Under the pieces are notes generated by a model. That model did no database searches, was not told where the DNA came from, and was given only the letters and a program-made list of their open reading frames with translations. Shown here in pieces: positions 22,785-33,700 of a DNA stretch of 64,000 nucleotides; the stretch's first letter is position 1, and every line of letters begins with the position of its first letter. Where the stretch lies: contig NC_085110.1 in NCBI RefSeq assembly GCF_030269925.1, forward strand, positions 9,300,001-9,364,000, written 5' to 3'. The DNA comes from Bombyx mori (lineage: Eukaryota > Arthropoda > Insecta > Lepidoptera > Bombycidae). The translations under genes and the position numbers were made by a program.

Positions 22785-23195
22785 TAAAATGGATGCCATT
22801 TTTGAAAAAGTGGAGCAAGACCGGCATATCAGTAGTTACGATGTAGCTGAAGAGCTGGGAATTGACCACAAAACACGTCTTGGCGCATTTGAAAAAAACT
22901 GGGTACACAAAAAAACCCGATATTTGGGTACCTTACGAGCTCACTGAAATAAACCTAATGAACCGTGTACTCATTTGTGATTCTTTATACGACCTAATGA
23001 AACCGAACGATTTTTGAAGAAGATGATAACTGGTGATGAAAAGTGGATCACGTACGACAAGAACGTGCGAAAAAGGTCGTGGTCAAAGGCCGGTCAGGCT
23101 TCACAGAGTGTGGCGAAACCCGGGTTAACTCGCAACAAGGTGATGCTGTGTGTATGGTGAGATTGGAAGGGCTTTATTCATTAAGAGCTTGTGGG
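22785..23195 (+). pseudogene. Mariner transposase, N-terminal part
   Basis: Encodes in broken frames the paired HTH (FEKVEQDRHISSYDVAEELG) and the first catalytic aspartate block (MITGDEKWITYD), ending in CVWWDWKG. The right half lies at 29249-29670. Several frameshifts. Confidence 0.85.
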
Positions 23196-23485
23196 AGTTC
23201 ATATAGAGTCCCTTCTTTATTTCGCCGTAAGGTCGTGTTTTATGTAATGAACACCACAGTTGGAACAATAGAAATTTTATTCTTGTAGCGACATAAACAA
23301 TTCTAAGTAATTATATTATATTATATTAGTTATTAAACACATTTTAAATTATTTTTACGTTTTAAATTTTCGGCGGTAAAAAGATTCCGTGTCACAGACT
23401 ATATTCTGTTTCCTACCTCTCGTGCAATCCAGCTTACGCATCATAAAAAGGTGCGTACTTTGATATAACTTAAAATTCTTGGTAG

Positions 23486-23911
23486 TGTGGCGTGTATATA
23501 TTTTGTATAGCTTTAAGTTTATTTTATTGTATAGTGTTATTGTATTTAGTCTAAAATATATTTTATGTTAAATTAAATAATATTATTTCCGGACAAGCAG
23601 TTAAATTTTATATATATATAGTGGTGGCTACGCATCCTCGGCGCCCGCGGCCCGATGGAGCGGCTCCGCTGCCGGCCGTTCAGTTCGATCAGTTGGCTCG
23701 CCACTACGGACACGCGCGACGTATATGTCTCTGAATAACGCTGCTTCCGATTAGCTATAATTTTCTATCTAACTTCAGCTTTGTTGCTTTCTCGTGTGCT
23801 TATACTCCTTCTTGTGGTGTTGACTATTATTGTGTTAAAATAACAAATAAACTGTATAAACCTGTGGGAACTATTATTCAGTTTTAACACCCTACGCTTC
23901 CTAAAACCACA
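23486..23911 (+). repeat. 5' LTR, 426 bp
   Basis: TGTGGCGTGTATATATTTTG at the start, CTAAAACCACA at the end. The GC-rich middle (about 23630-23720) contrasts with AT-rich ends. Confidence 0.93.
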
Positions 23912-23930
23912 TTGGTGACCCCGTCAGAAC
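23912..23930 (+). other. Primer binding site of the LTR element
   Basis: TTGGTGACCCCGTCAGAAC directly follows the LTR. TGGTGACCCCG matches the 3' end of tRNA-Trp as used by CsRn1-type elements. Confidence 0.6.
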
Positions 23931-23936
23931 ACGGAA

Positions 23937-24776
23937 ATGAGTGTATCCAAAAAACAAGTTGTGTCTGCGGAACAGAATCGTGGTGATGTTCCAGAAACTT
24001 ATCGTGTGGGCGTGCGGATACCCCCATTTTACGCCGAGAAACCCTCACTTTGGTTCTCCCAGATGGAAGCACAGTTTGCTTTAGCAAACATCAAGACGGA
24101 CGAGACAAAGTTTTACTACGTCACAGGCAACCTGGATCCACAATTTGCAAGCGAGGTCGAAGATATAATTTGCTACCCACCCACGGAAGAAAAATATGAA
24201 AAATTGAAAACTGAACTCATAAAGAGGCTGTCAGCATCACGTGAGAAAAAGGTGAAGCAGCTTCTTATGCATGAAGAGCTTGGGGACAGAAAACCGTCGC
24301 AGTTCTACCGCCACCTCCTTAATTTGGCTGGACCTGGGGTTCCGGAGGAGTTTCTGCGCACAATTTGGACAAGTCGCCTGCCCAACAGTACGCAAGCCAT
24401 CATCGCGTCACAGACCAAGGCCGATATGGATGAACTTACGGAACTAGCCGACAGAGTTCACGACGTAGTCGGCTCGCAAATTGCATCGACATCCGTCGTC
24501 ACAGCATCATCGGGGACTTCTAGTGACGGTATGGCCCTCCAGATTGCCGCGCTGACCAGGCAGGTGGAAAAGCTAACTGGAAGAATGGAACGAATGTCTC
24601 GACCCAGGCGACGCTTCGACAGCCGTACGCGTAATCGTTCGAGCTCCACAAGATCACAATCCAATTACCGACGGTACCCTCTATGTTGGTACCACCACAA
24701 ATTCGGGGAGGAAGCTAAAAAATGCATCAGACCATGTGACCATCACACAGCGGGAAATGCAAGGGGCAATCAATAA
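23937..24776 (+). CDS. Gag of the CsRn1-like element
   Basis: 279 residues, intact. The capsid part ([17 protein letters not shown], later [20 protein letters not shown]) forms the virus-like particle. Near the end, C-x2-H-x9-C-x3-C (cysteines and histidine at about residues 250-267) replaces the usual CCHC knuckle and an arginine-rich stretch precedes it. The stop overlaps the pol ATG. Confidence 0.92.
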   Translation: MSVSKKQVVSAEQNRGDVPETYRVGVRIPPFYAEKPSLWFSQMEAQFALANIKTDETKFYYVTGNLDPQFASEVEDIICYPPTEEKYEKLKTELIKRLSASREKKVKQLLMHEELGDRKPSQFYRHLLNLAGPGVPEEFLRTIWTSRLPNSTQAIIASQTKADMDELTELADRVHDVVGSQIASTSVVTASSGTSSDGMALQIAALTRQVEKLTGRMERMSRPRRRFDSRTRNRSSSTRSQSNYRRYPLCWYHHKFGEEAKKCIRPCDHHTAGNARGNQ

Positions 24777-27700
24777 TGGCGACCGATGATTGCCCGAGCG
24801 CTGGTCGCTTGTTCGTTACCGATCGAACATCAAAGACGCAGTTTCTGGTCGATACAGGTAGCGACCTCTGTGTTTTTCCTCGGTCGGCATTGCCCGAACG
24901 CCGGCAGAAGACCAGCTACCAATTATGTGCAGCAAACGGAACGCCCATTTGTACATATGGTTACAAAAATTTAATTTTAAACTTAGGACTACGCCGTGAC
25001 TTCACCTGGCAATTTATAGTCGCTGACGTCACAAAGGCAATAATAGGTGTAGATTTCTTGTCGTTTTACAATTTAATTGTTGATTGCAGGAACCACCGTC
25101 TTATGGACAATAATACAACACTCGCGGCCCCGGCTTCTCCTGCCTGCCCGTCTGATGTTGTTTCTTCGGTAAAGGTACTCATTGGTGACAGCACATACCA
25201 TCACATACTAAGAGAGTATCCTGACATCACCCGTCCTTCAGGTATTCATCGCACACCAACACATAATACGTTACATTACATAAATACTACACCTGGGCCA
25301 CCAGTTTCATGTACACCGCGTAGGCTGGCCCCCAACAAACAAAAAATTGCAAAAGAGGAGTTTGATGCGATGCTGCGTAATGGCACAGCCAGACCCTCAA
25401 AATCACCATGGTCATCTCCGTTGCATTTGGCCCCCAAGAAGGACAATGGATGGCGACCTTGTGGGGACTATCGGATGTTGAACGCCAGAACAGTGCCAGA
25501 CAAATACCCAATCAGACACATTCACGATTTTTCACACAGTCTATCAGGGTGCTCTGTGTTTTCCACTATTGACCTCGAAAAAGCCTACAATCAAATTCCC
25601 GTGAACCCTGAGGACATTCCAAAAACGGCCATTACAACATGCTTTGGGCTATATGAATTTCCATATATGACCTTTGGACTCCGTAACGCTGGACAGACTT
25701 TTCAGCGTTTCGTTGACGAAATGCTGCGTGGTCTGGATTTCTGTTACGCTTATTTGGACGATTTTTTAATTTTTTCGAAAGACCAAAACGAACATGAGGA
25801 CCACTTACGTCAAATTTTCACCCGTCTTCAAGAACACGGCATGGTCATCAACACTGCTAAATGTGTCTTCGGTGTAAGCGAGGTATCTTTCTTAGGTTAT
25901 AGTATATCAGCCAAAGGTACCAGACCGTTACCAGTTAAAGTGGAGGCCATCAAGAGATACCCTGTTCCTAAGACCGTTCGGGAGCTCCGACGATTTTTAG
26001 GGATGATAAACTTTTATAGGCGGTTCATACCTAATGCTGTGCAGAGCCAGGCTCCTTTAAATGCCTTATTAACAGGATCTGCAAAAGGTTCTCACCCTGT
26101 ACACTTCACGTCAGAAGAGACAACAGCATTCAACAATTGTAAAGAAAGCCTTTGCAAAGCTGCAATGCTGGCGCACCCAGACTGTGAGGCTAAGCTTGCA
26201 ATTATGACCGACGCCTCCGACTCAGCCGTAGGTGCCGTGTTGCAGCAGTGCAGAGATGGAAAGCCATGGCAACCACTTGCATTTTACTCCCGTAAATTAA
26301 GTCCGTCACAGCAGAAATACTCGCCCTACGATAGGGAATTGCTTGCCATCTACGAAGCAATAAAACACTTCAGGCATATGGTCGAAGCACGGAATTTCAT
26401 CATCTACACAGATCATAAGCCCATCTGTTTCGCATTCCATTCGCGAAAGGAAAACTGCTCACCAAGACAGTTCAGACATTTAGATTTCATCTCACAATTT
26501 ACGACTGACATAAGACACATCGCAGGTAAGGACAATGTTGTCGCTGACAGTCTCTCACGGATCGAGGAAATCGTCCAACCGGTGGACTTGAACAAATTAT
26601 CCGAGGCCCAGAAAGGCGATCGTGAGCTCGGACACTTATTGGACAGTGATACGTCATTACTCTTAACAAAAGTTAAACTGCCGGGATCGAATGTTGAGCT
26701 GTACTGTGACGAGAGTACCAAAATCATTCGACCGTATGTCACTAAAGAGTACCGACGTCGGGTATTCGAGAGCTTACACTCCTTAAGTCATCCTGGCGCT
26801 AACGCAACGACCAAATTAGTTACCGAGAGGTACGTTTGGCCAGGCATGAAAAAAGACTGTAAAGAATGGAGCCGCGCTTGCATCGCGTGTCAACGTGCCA
26901 AGGTTTCCCGTCACGTAGCTTCACCAATTGGAACCTTCAGGCTACCAAAGGCTAGGTTCATGTACATCCACATCGACCTTATAGGGCCTCTGCCGTTCTC
27001 ACAAGGTTGCCGATATTGCCTCACTGCCATCGATAGGTTCACACGTTGGCCTGAGGTGATACCGATACCAGACATCACGGCCGAAACGGTTGCCAAGGCC
27101 CTAGTGAGTGGATGGTTTTCATGATTCGGTTGCCCATTGGACATCGTGACAGATCGTGGCCGCCAATTCGAGTCTGCACTCTTCAAAAAGTTATCAGAAA
27201 TTATCGGATTTAATCACAGACGTACTACAGCTTATCATCCAGCCTGTAACGGACTCATTGAACGATTCCACAGGCAGCTGAAAGCCGCCATCGTCTGTCA
27301 CGCCAAAGACAATTGGATCGAATCTCTGCCCTTGGTGCTTTTGGGTATCCGGAATGCATACAAGGAGACCTCAAGACAACATCTGCTGAACTTCTGTACG
27401 GTGAAACTCTCAGACTGCCAGGAGAGTTCTTTCAGGCAAAAGTTGATGACACAGAAGACATGAGCGACTATGTGGTGCGTTTAAGAAACTTTGCCAAGAG
27501 ACTTCAACCGTTACCAGCCTCCCGTCATGGTAGCAAACCAACGTTCGTTTTTAAAGACCTTTCTTCAACCAGCCACGTATTTCTAAGAGATGAAACATCG
27601 GGTTCCTTAAAAGCGGCTTACACCGGACCACATGAGGTAGTGCAACGAGGAGACAAGGTGTTCAACCTCCTTGTCAATGGCAAAAGAGTTACAGTTTCTA

Positions 27701-27879
27701 TAGACCGACTTAAGCCAGCCTACACACTACACGACTCAACTACACATACTAATACAGCAACAACACATACTAACACGCACATACTAATACCCACCACCAA
27801 TTCACCTACTGAGAGAAGCAACATCAGAACGACGAGGTCTGGTCGTAAAGTACGATTCCCAAACTATTATCGCCCGTAG
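24776..27879 (+). pseudogene. Pol of the CsRn1-like element, interrupted
   Basis: Protease ([13 protein letters not shown], about residue 23), reverse transcriptase (YLDDFLIFS, about 326), RNase H ([13 protein letters not shown], about 476), integrase zinc finger (H-H-C-C, about 665-705) and first catalytic Asp (HIDLIGPL, about 727) lie in one frame. A TGA at 27122-27124 cuts it within the integrase core. The same frame resumes at once with the second Asp block (DIVTDRGRQF) and the Glu helix. A frameshift near 27365 moves the rest to another frame, ending at 27879. Confidence 0.92.
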
Positions 27880-27901
27880 GACGGTCTCTGGAGGGGGGTG
27901 A

Positions 27902-29009
27902 TGTGGCGTGTATATATTTTGTATAGCTTTAAGTTTATTTTATTGTATAGTGTTATTGTATTTAGTCTAAAATATATTTTATGTTAAATTAAATAATATT
28001 ATTTCCGGACAAGCAGTTAAATTTTATATATACAGTCAAACCTGGGTAAGTGAGAACTGGATAAGTAAGAAAACTCTATAAGTGAGAGTAATAGCAAGGA
28101 CCCGTCATTTTAAGCTCCCAAAACCTCTATTAGCGAGAAACAGAAACCTCTGTAAGAGAGAGTCGTTTTTTCCTCATAGACCTCCGTAAGTGAGACTGCT
28201 ACCTATCTATACCTCTATAAGCGACAGCCGAGCTTTATTTATATTATTTAGGAGGAACAAATGACAAAACAAATTACAAATTTAACATCTGCTATTTTAT
28301 GACTCATTTTTAACTTTCGTGGTACTTCTTATCATTGTTTTTGTATTGTTTTCTCGTGAATATTGAACCTATTCTATTTCATGGAACTAAATAACGATGT
28401 TATTTTATCGTATTCTTTTATCGCATTATTTTCGAATGGACACGTGTGCCTGTGTACCGTCCTGTTTGTCGGACTTACTCAGTTTATCGTTAATCAATTG
28501 CGAAGGAAAGTTCTGTTCTGCATCATGTAAACGGAAAATTAAAGTACTGTCATTAAAGTCATAAACTTAAAATAGTGAATGCATTTGACTGCGGAAAATC
28601 GCGAATCGAAATTCAGAGGGAGCATTAGCGAGAAACTCGGGTTAGTGAGAAACCTCTATAAGCGAGAATGAGATTGTGCTCCCTTGAACTCTCGCTTATC
28701 CAGGTTTGACTGTATGTAGTGGTGGCTACGCATCCTCGGCGCCCGCGGCCCGATGGAGCGGCTCCGCTGCCGGCCGTTCAGTTCGATCAGTTGGCTCGCC
28801 ACTACGGACACGCGCGACGTATATGTCTCTGAATAACGCTGCTTCCGATTAGCTATAATTTTCTATCTAACTTCAGCTTTGTTGCTTTCTCGTGTGCTTA
28901 TATTCCTTCTTGTGGTGTTGACTATTATTGTGTTAAAATAACAAATAAACTGTATAAACCTGTGGGAACTATTATTCAGTTTTAACACCCTACGCTTCCT
29001 AAAACCACA
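27902..29009 (+). repeat. 3' LTR with a nested MITE
   Basis: Outside the insertion at 28033-28712 it matches the 5' LTR with about one substitution (TATATTCC against TATACTCC) and a TA-repeat length change. Confidence 0.93.
28033..28712. mobile_element. 680 bp pogo-like MITE inside the 3' LTR
   Basis: Ends CAGTCAAACCTGGGTAAGTG and its inverse (TATCCAGGTTTGACTG), TA on both sides. Beyond the TIR, a motif of the form ACCTCTATAAGTGAGA recurs about five times on the left and twice on the right. No transposase. Confidence 0.88.
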
Positions 29010-29248
29010 GTAGCAGAGCGTGGTTGTTACGAAATAATATACTAACACACTTTTATATATTAGTATTAGTTACGTCGATGTTTTAGAATTTACTATCGAA
29101 ATCACAGTTTTCTTATTTTATTTTACTTCACGAAGTGACCGATATTTTTTACTTATTCTTGTGACACCTCTTGTTACTGCTTTCTATGTATATGTTTTCT
29201 TTTGATAAGGAGTTTCTATACTATTAACTCCAATATACGTAAACGCCA

Positions 29249-29670
29249 CAAGCTGTTACCACCAAGCAGGACCATCGATTCTGAACTCTACTGCGAACAA
29301 CTGATGAGATTAAGTCAAGAAGTTGAGAGAAAGCGGCCGGAATTAATCAACAGAAGGGGTGTGGTTTTCCATCATGATAACGCTAGACCTCACACATCTT
29401 TAGTCACTCAGCAAAAATTTAGAGAGCTTGACTGGGAGGTGTTAATGCATCCGCCGTATAGTCCTGACCTTGCATCTTCAGATTTCCACCTGTTTCGGTC
29501 TCTTTCTCTAGAGTTCTTTAGGCAGTGTCAGGTTAACATCACGAGAGGACTGCCAAAGCCAATTGTCGCGGTATTTTGATCAGAAGCCCCAAAACTTCTA
29601 TAACAATGGGATCATGTCCCTACCTACAAGATGGCAAAAAGTTATCGAACAAAATGGTACCTACATACTC
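29249..29670 (+). pseudogene. Mariner transposase, C-terminal part
   Basis: Continues the protein with TIDSELYCEQL, second aspartate VVFHHDNARPHTS, third MHPPYSPDLASSDFH, and then a frameshifted tail. Together with 22785-23195 it covers most of one mariner, split by about 6 kb. Confidence 0.85.
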
Positions 29671-29855
29671 TAGTTAAATGTGAATAAACTATATTAAAAA
29701 ATGTTGTGAATTTTCTTAAAAAATGCGAAGAAAATTTTCCCCAACCTATATATAAATAAAATATAAATAATTCAATTAGTGGTCTATCTGGAACCAGCTC
29801 AGGGGGAGTCATGACCCCCATGACACCCCCCCCCCCCTTTCTGAATCCGCCGTTG

Positions 29856-30096
29856 AAGAGAGCAAAGTTAAGCACTAAAATAATTACCACCACAAGAAGT
29901 TATGCAATTTTTTAAAAGTTAGCAGCTTTTATCATGCATATTCAGAGTTGTTTTGTGAACTTTCAACATTCTACTATTAAACTACAAAAAATGGAAGATT
30001 TTGCAACGAATATAAAACTAATATTGAGTGTCGAAAGATTTTCCTGGTTTTTTCCTCATTCACCTCTCAATCCCTAATCACCCCAATTTCGGGTAC
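29856..30096 (-). repeat. Right arm of the ~240 bp inverted repeat pair
   Basis: Inverse copy of 21121-21370. It lies upstream of the ankyrin/SOCS-box gene, separated from it by the element at 30120-30625. A poly-C run (about 29825-29837) adjoins it. Confidence 0.9.
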
Positions 30097-30119
30097 CTAT
30101 AGCATTTGGATCTAGTCAG

Positions 30120-30625
30120 CAGTGTGACCATATGTGGCAGGATCCTGTCATTTTGGCAGGATTGGACTCTTATTTTAGCTTCTGGCAGTTTTTTTGGCAG
30201 TATTGGGATAAAGAAAATAAATTTCCTTATGGCAACACAATAAAATGTAAAAAAGACAACCCTGAAGATACTTCGTGAGCATGTAGGGGATTTCCCCATA
30301 CCCTGGGTGGACGAGCTCACAGCCCACCTGGTGTTAAGTGGTTACTCAAGCCCATGGACATCTACAACGTAAATGCGCCACTCACCTTGAGATATAAGTT
30401 CTAAAATCTGTCAACGGCTGCCCCACCCTTCAAACCGAAACGCATTACTGCTTCACGGCAGAAATAGGCAGGGTGATGGTACCTACCCGCGCGGACTCAC
30501 AAGAGGTCCTACCACCAGTAATTACGCAAATTATAATTTATATAAAATACCACAGACTTTGGCAGGATTGGGCAGGTTTTCAACTAAATTATGGCAGGAT
30601 CTGAAGCTAAGAGATGGTCACACTG
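30120..30625. mobile_element. hAT-like MITE carrying a Bm1 SINE
   Basis: Ends CAGTGTGACCAT and ATGGTCACACTG; flanks CTAGTCAG / CTAGTCGT look like a worn 8 bp target duplication. A motif TGGCAGGATC recurs inside. A Bm1 fragment (minus) occupies 30306-30525. Confidence 0.7.
30306..30525 (-). mobile_element. Bm1 SINE fragment
   Basis: GGACGAGCTCACAGCCCACC to CTACCACCAGTAATTACG. It lacks the tRNA-like head. Confidence 0.85.
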
Positions 30626-30795
30626 CTAGTCGTATGTCCTTATGTACTGTCGTAGGGGTAGGGAACATAGAGTATACACATAATAAATTAAATCCGAATA
30701 AAGTTCAATAAAGTAATTAAATACCTACGTGATTACAGTCTAATATAAAAATATAAAAGGAAATTAAAGCAAGATTTCGTGTTCCTTATAACAAA

Positions 30796-33700
30796 ATGGA
30801 AAATTCTTTAGAAGAAGCTTTATTTCAAGCTATCCTTCTTGAAGATCAGGGCTCAATCTCGCACTTATTATCAAAAGGTATTTAGGTATCTCAAGATATT
30901 AGATTTTTGTAACTCGATTAAAAACGAAAGCAACCGTTAAGTTTACTGATCAGTAGCTTAAAGTTTGTGCATTAAATATCGACAGTTACAAATTAAACTA
31001 ATAAATTACATACCTATGTGAACTATATTAATTACTTGTTTTCATTTAAATACAGGGGCTAATCCAAATAAGACAGCAAGTCGTGGAAAGACATGCTTAG
31101 GCGAAGCTGCTAACACAGGAAATGTTGACGTAATGAAACTTCTCATAACAGCCAGCAAAACACCACAAAGTAAGAATAACCAAGCACCTTCAAGAAAAAG
31201 GACGTTAAAATGCCATAAAAGAAAGTTCAAACATGATGGACAAATAAGTGAAACAGTTGTGAAATTTAAAAACATTAATGAGAAAAAAATCAAAGATTAT
31301 AGTGTAGGAAAATGTGAAAAATTAGATTTATCTCACACTGGACAAATTGAAAAAAATAAAGGATATTTTGTGTTTATACACAACGACGGAAGTAGTAGTG
31401 ATGAAACACGCGTTCCTAGTTTGAAATCTCCGAAAAGCTCATCATCTATGACTCCTTCACCTCAAGCAGACTTGGAGTGGGATGAAGATATAGGCAATAC
31501 TGCTCCAACTACCAGTGAAGATGAAACATGGTCATCAATGTATAAGTGTGTACTTATTTCACAATTATGTACGCAATTCTTATTTTTTATTTTATCTGAA
31601 GCTGGTAGATGAGCAAGTATTTTTGATGAGTGAATAATCCCATGCCATCAATATTGTAAACATTGGTTTACAGGCAGGTAAATTATGGAAACACTTAGTA
31701 GTGTACAACATATAATTGCAAAACCACAATCTCATATGTGAGGTATGTGTGATGTTCCTGGGTCAAAAGTGCATACTGTGCATGGGTAACTGGACATATT
31801 CCTTTTTTTCCAGTATTATCTGTGTAATGTTAGACATAATTTGTGATTTTACTTTTTATTTATTAATTAATAGAGTAAGTAGTTTTTAGTGACTGTCTTG
31901 AATGTAAGAGTATCATACAATTGTGAATCTGTAGTGTCACTCCACGTGCTCAGGAACACTCATGAAATCTGCTTTAAAATACTATATTAGTGATTAATCA
32001 CATAATAATAATATTTTTTTAACTGAAAATTGATTAATTTTTTTAGGTGGTATGCAGCAATATTAGAATCCACAGGGGCTGCAATAGCATCAGCTTCAAA
32101 AGTAACTAATGGCATAGACCAGCAAGATGCCTTTATGAGAACTGCCCTACATTATGCTTCAGAACAGGGACATATTGATACTGCAAAGCTTTTAATAGAA
32201 GCTGGTTAGTGAAGTTTTAGTCAACTATGATTTAAATCAATTTGCCATTGATATTCTTAATTGTGCATTATTTGGCATATAAGAATGTATCAAAATATTT
32301 ATTTTTTATTATTTATTTATATGATTAATATATATTTTTATTTACTATATTTTGTTTCGAACAATGTCAAATTTAACATTGAGTCATATGTAAATTGTAT
32401 TTATTAATAACTTATTTTAGGATGTAAAATAGATGTTACAGCAAGTGATGGCCTGACACCTTTACATGTAGCAGTTGTTAAGAATCATATAGAAATTGTG
32501 AGACTACTTATTGCTGCTGGAAGTAATGTAAACTACAAAACTCACGAAAAAATGACTCCATTACACTTTGCATCTTCAAGAGGATTTTTAGATATTGTAA
32601 GTCAAGTTATATTAATTCACTAAATATTTGAAACCTCAAGAAAATAATTGCTTCTACATAGTAAATTCATTTAGAAAATTAATGATTAAACTTCTGTTGT
32701 GGTCATAAACTAAACACTTCCAGTTTATCAAACCTAAATTTTCATGTGGTGCAATTTGATTGAAAATTTATCTTTCATTAAAATAGCCAGTTTGGATGCG
32801 TATTTAAAATTTAATGTTTCTCGTACATTCTCATTACGTTTCGTTTCATTTAGTTTCTTTTCTAATTACATTTGTACACATTAAGGGCATGTGTAATAGA
32901 AATAAAACCTTCAAAGTGGCATTTTGGAGTACCATTACATACTGAGATGCTGATGGGCTCTGGTTACCACTTACATCAGGTGATTTGTATGATACATGGC
33001 TTCATCAATAGCTGAAAACACGATGCATAAAAAGCTATAATATTATATAGGCATTAGGTAAACTAAAGCATCTGAAAAACTTTTAAACACATGAGAAAGC
33101 ATTTGTTTGACAATGACAATTACTTATACATTATTGAGACTTATTTATTCTATTTAATGCAGCCTTTCCCAAAGAGGGCGATAACGCCCCCTTGTCGGCG
33201 CTGCAGACCCAAAGGGCGTAAGAGACCCAAAAAAAATAGGGGCGTTGTGTAGAGGGGGGCTTGGGAGGCGATTTGTGATTTCATCTAGGTGGACTCTTAG
33301 ACACCAACTGAGCTTTTGCTATAGTGGCTTATAAGTAGGTGAAAAAATGGCCGCACTAAAAAATAATTTTTCAATGTGGGTAGTAGACAAAATAAGTTTG
33401 GGAACCCCTGATCTAATGGCATTAATAGAGCGTATTGCGGACGGTTGTGACGTCATCAACGCTAGATGACATATTTGCGCGTTTTGTTGATAAAATTTAT
33501 ATCTACTACATTTGTATTGAAATATGTACATTGTTCGTTTTCAGTAATTGTCCAACCATTAATTAAATACAGTTTTGAAAATTGATCCTTATTCCATTTT
33601 CATATGTTACAGGTTAAATTATTAGTCAGTAATGGAGCACTTTTAGAAGCAAGAGACACAGCTGAAAGAACTGCATTATATCTAGCAGCAGGAAGGGGCC

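Larger units (their letters stand above)
23486..29009 (+). mobile_element. Ty3/gypsy LTR retrotransposon, CsRn1-like
   Basis: Flanked by the 4 bp target duplication GTAG (23482-23485 and 29010-29013). LTRs begin TGTGGCG and end CCACA and are almost identical outside a MITE in the right one. Gag and pol overlap by a stop/start (TAATG). A tRNA-Trp-type primer site and a Cys-His-Cys-Cys Gag motif, both traits of the CsRn1 clade, are visible. Pol is broken by one stop and one frameshift. Confidence 0.92.
23196..29248. mobile_element. Insertion splitting the mariner, with the LTR element inside
   Basis: The mariner halves are separated by about 285 bp of AT-rich sequence, the LTR retrotransposon (23486-29009) and about 235 bp more AT-rich sequence. 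The short flanks look like parts of a separate element that the retrotransposon entered. They have no recognised family. Confidence 0.5.

Noticed and set aside
28033..28260. CRISPR-like array
   Set aside because: The repeats are unevenly spaced, vary in sequence, lie at the end of a MITE, and the genome is eukaryotic.
29816..29840. Poly-C run as a regulatory G-quadruplex
   Set aside because: The run is simple sequence next to a repeat end, with no spaced G-tracts seen.
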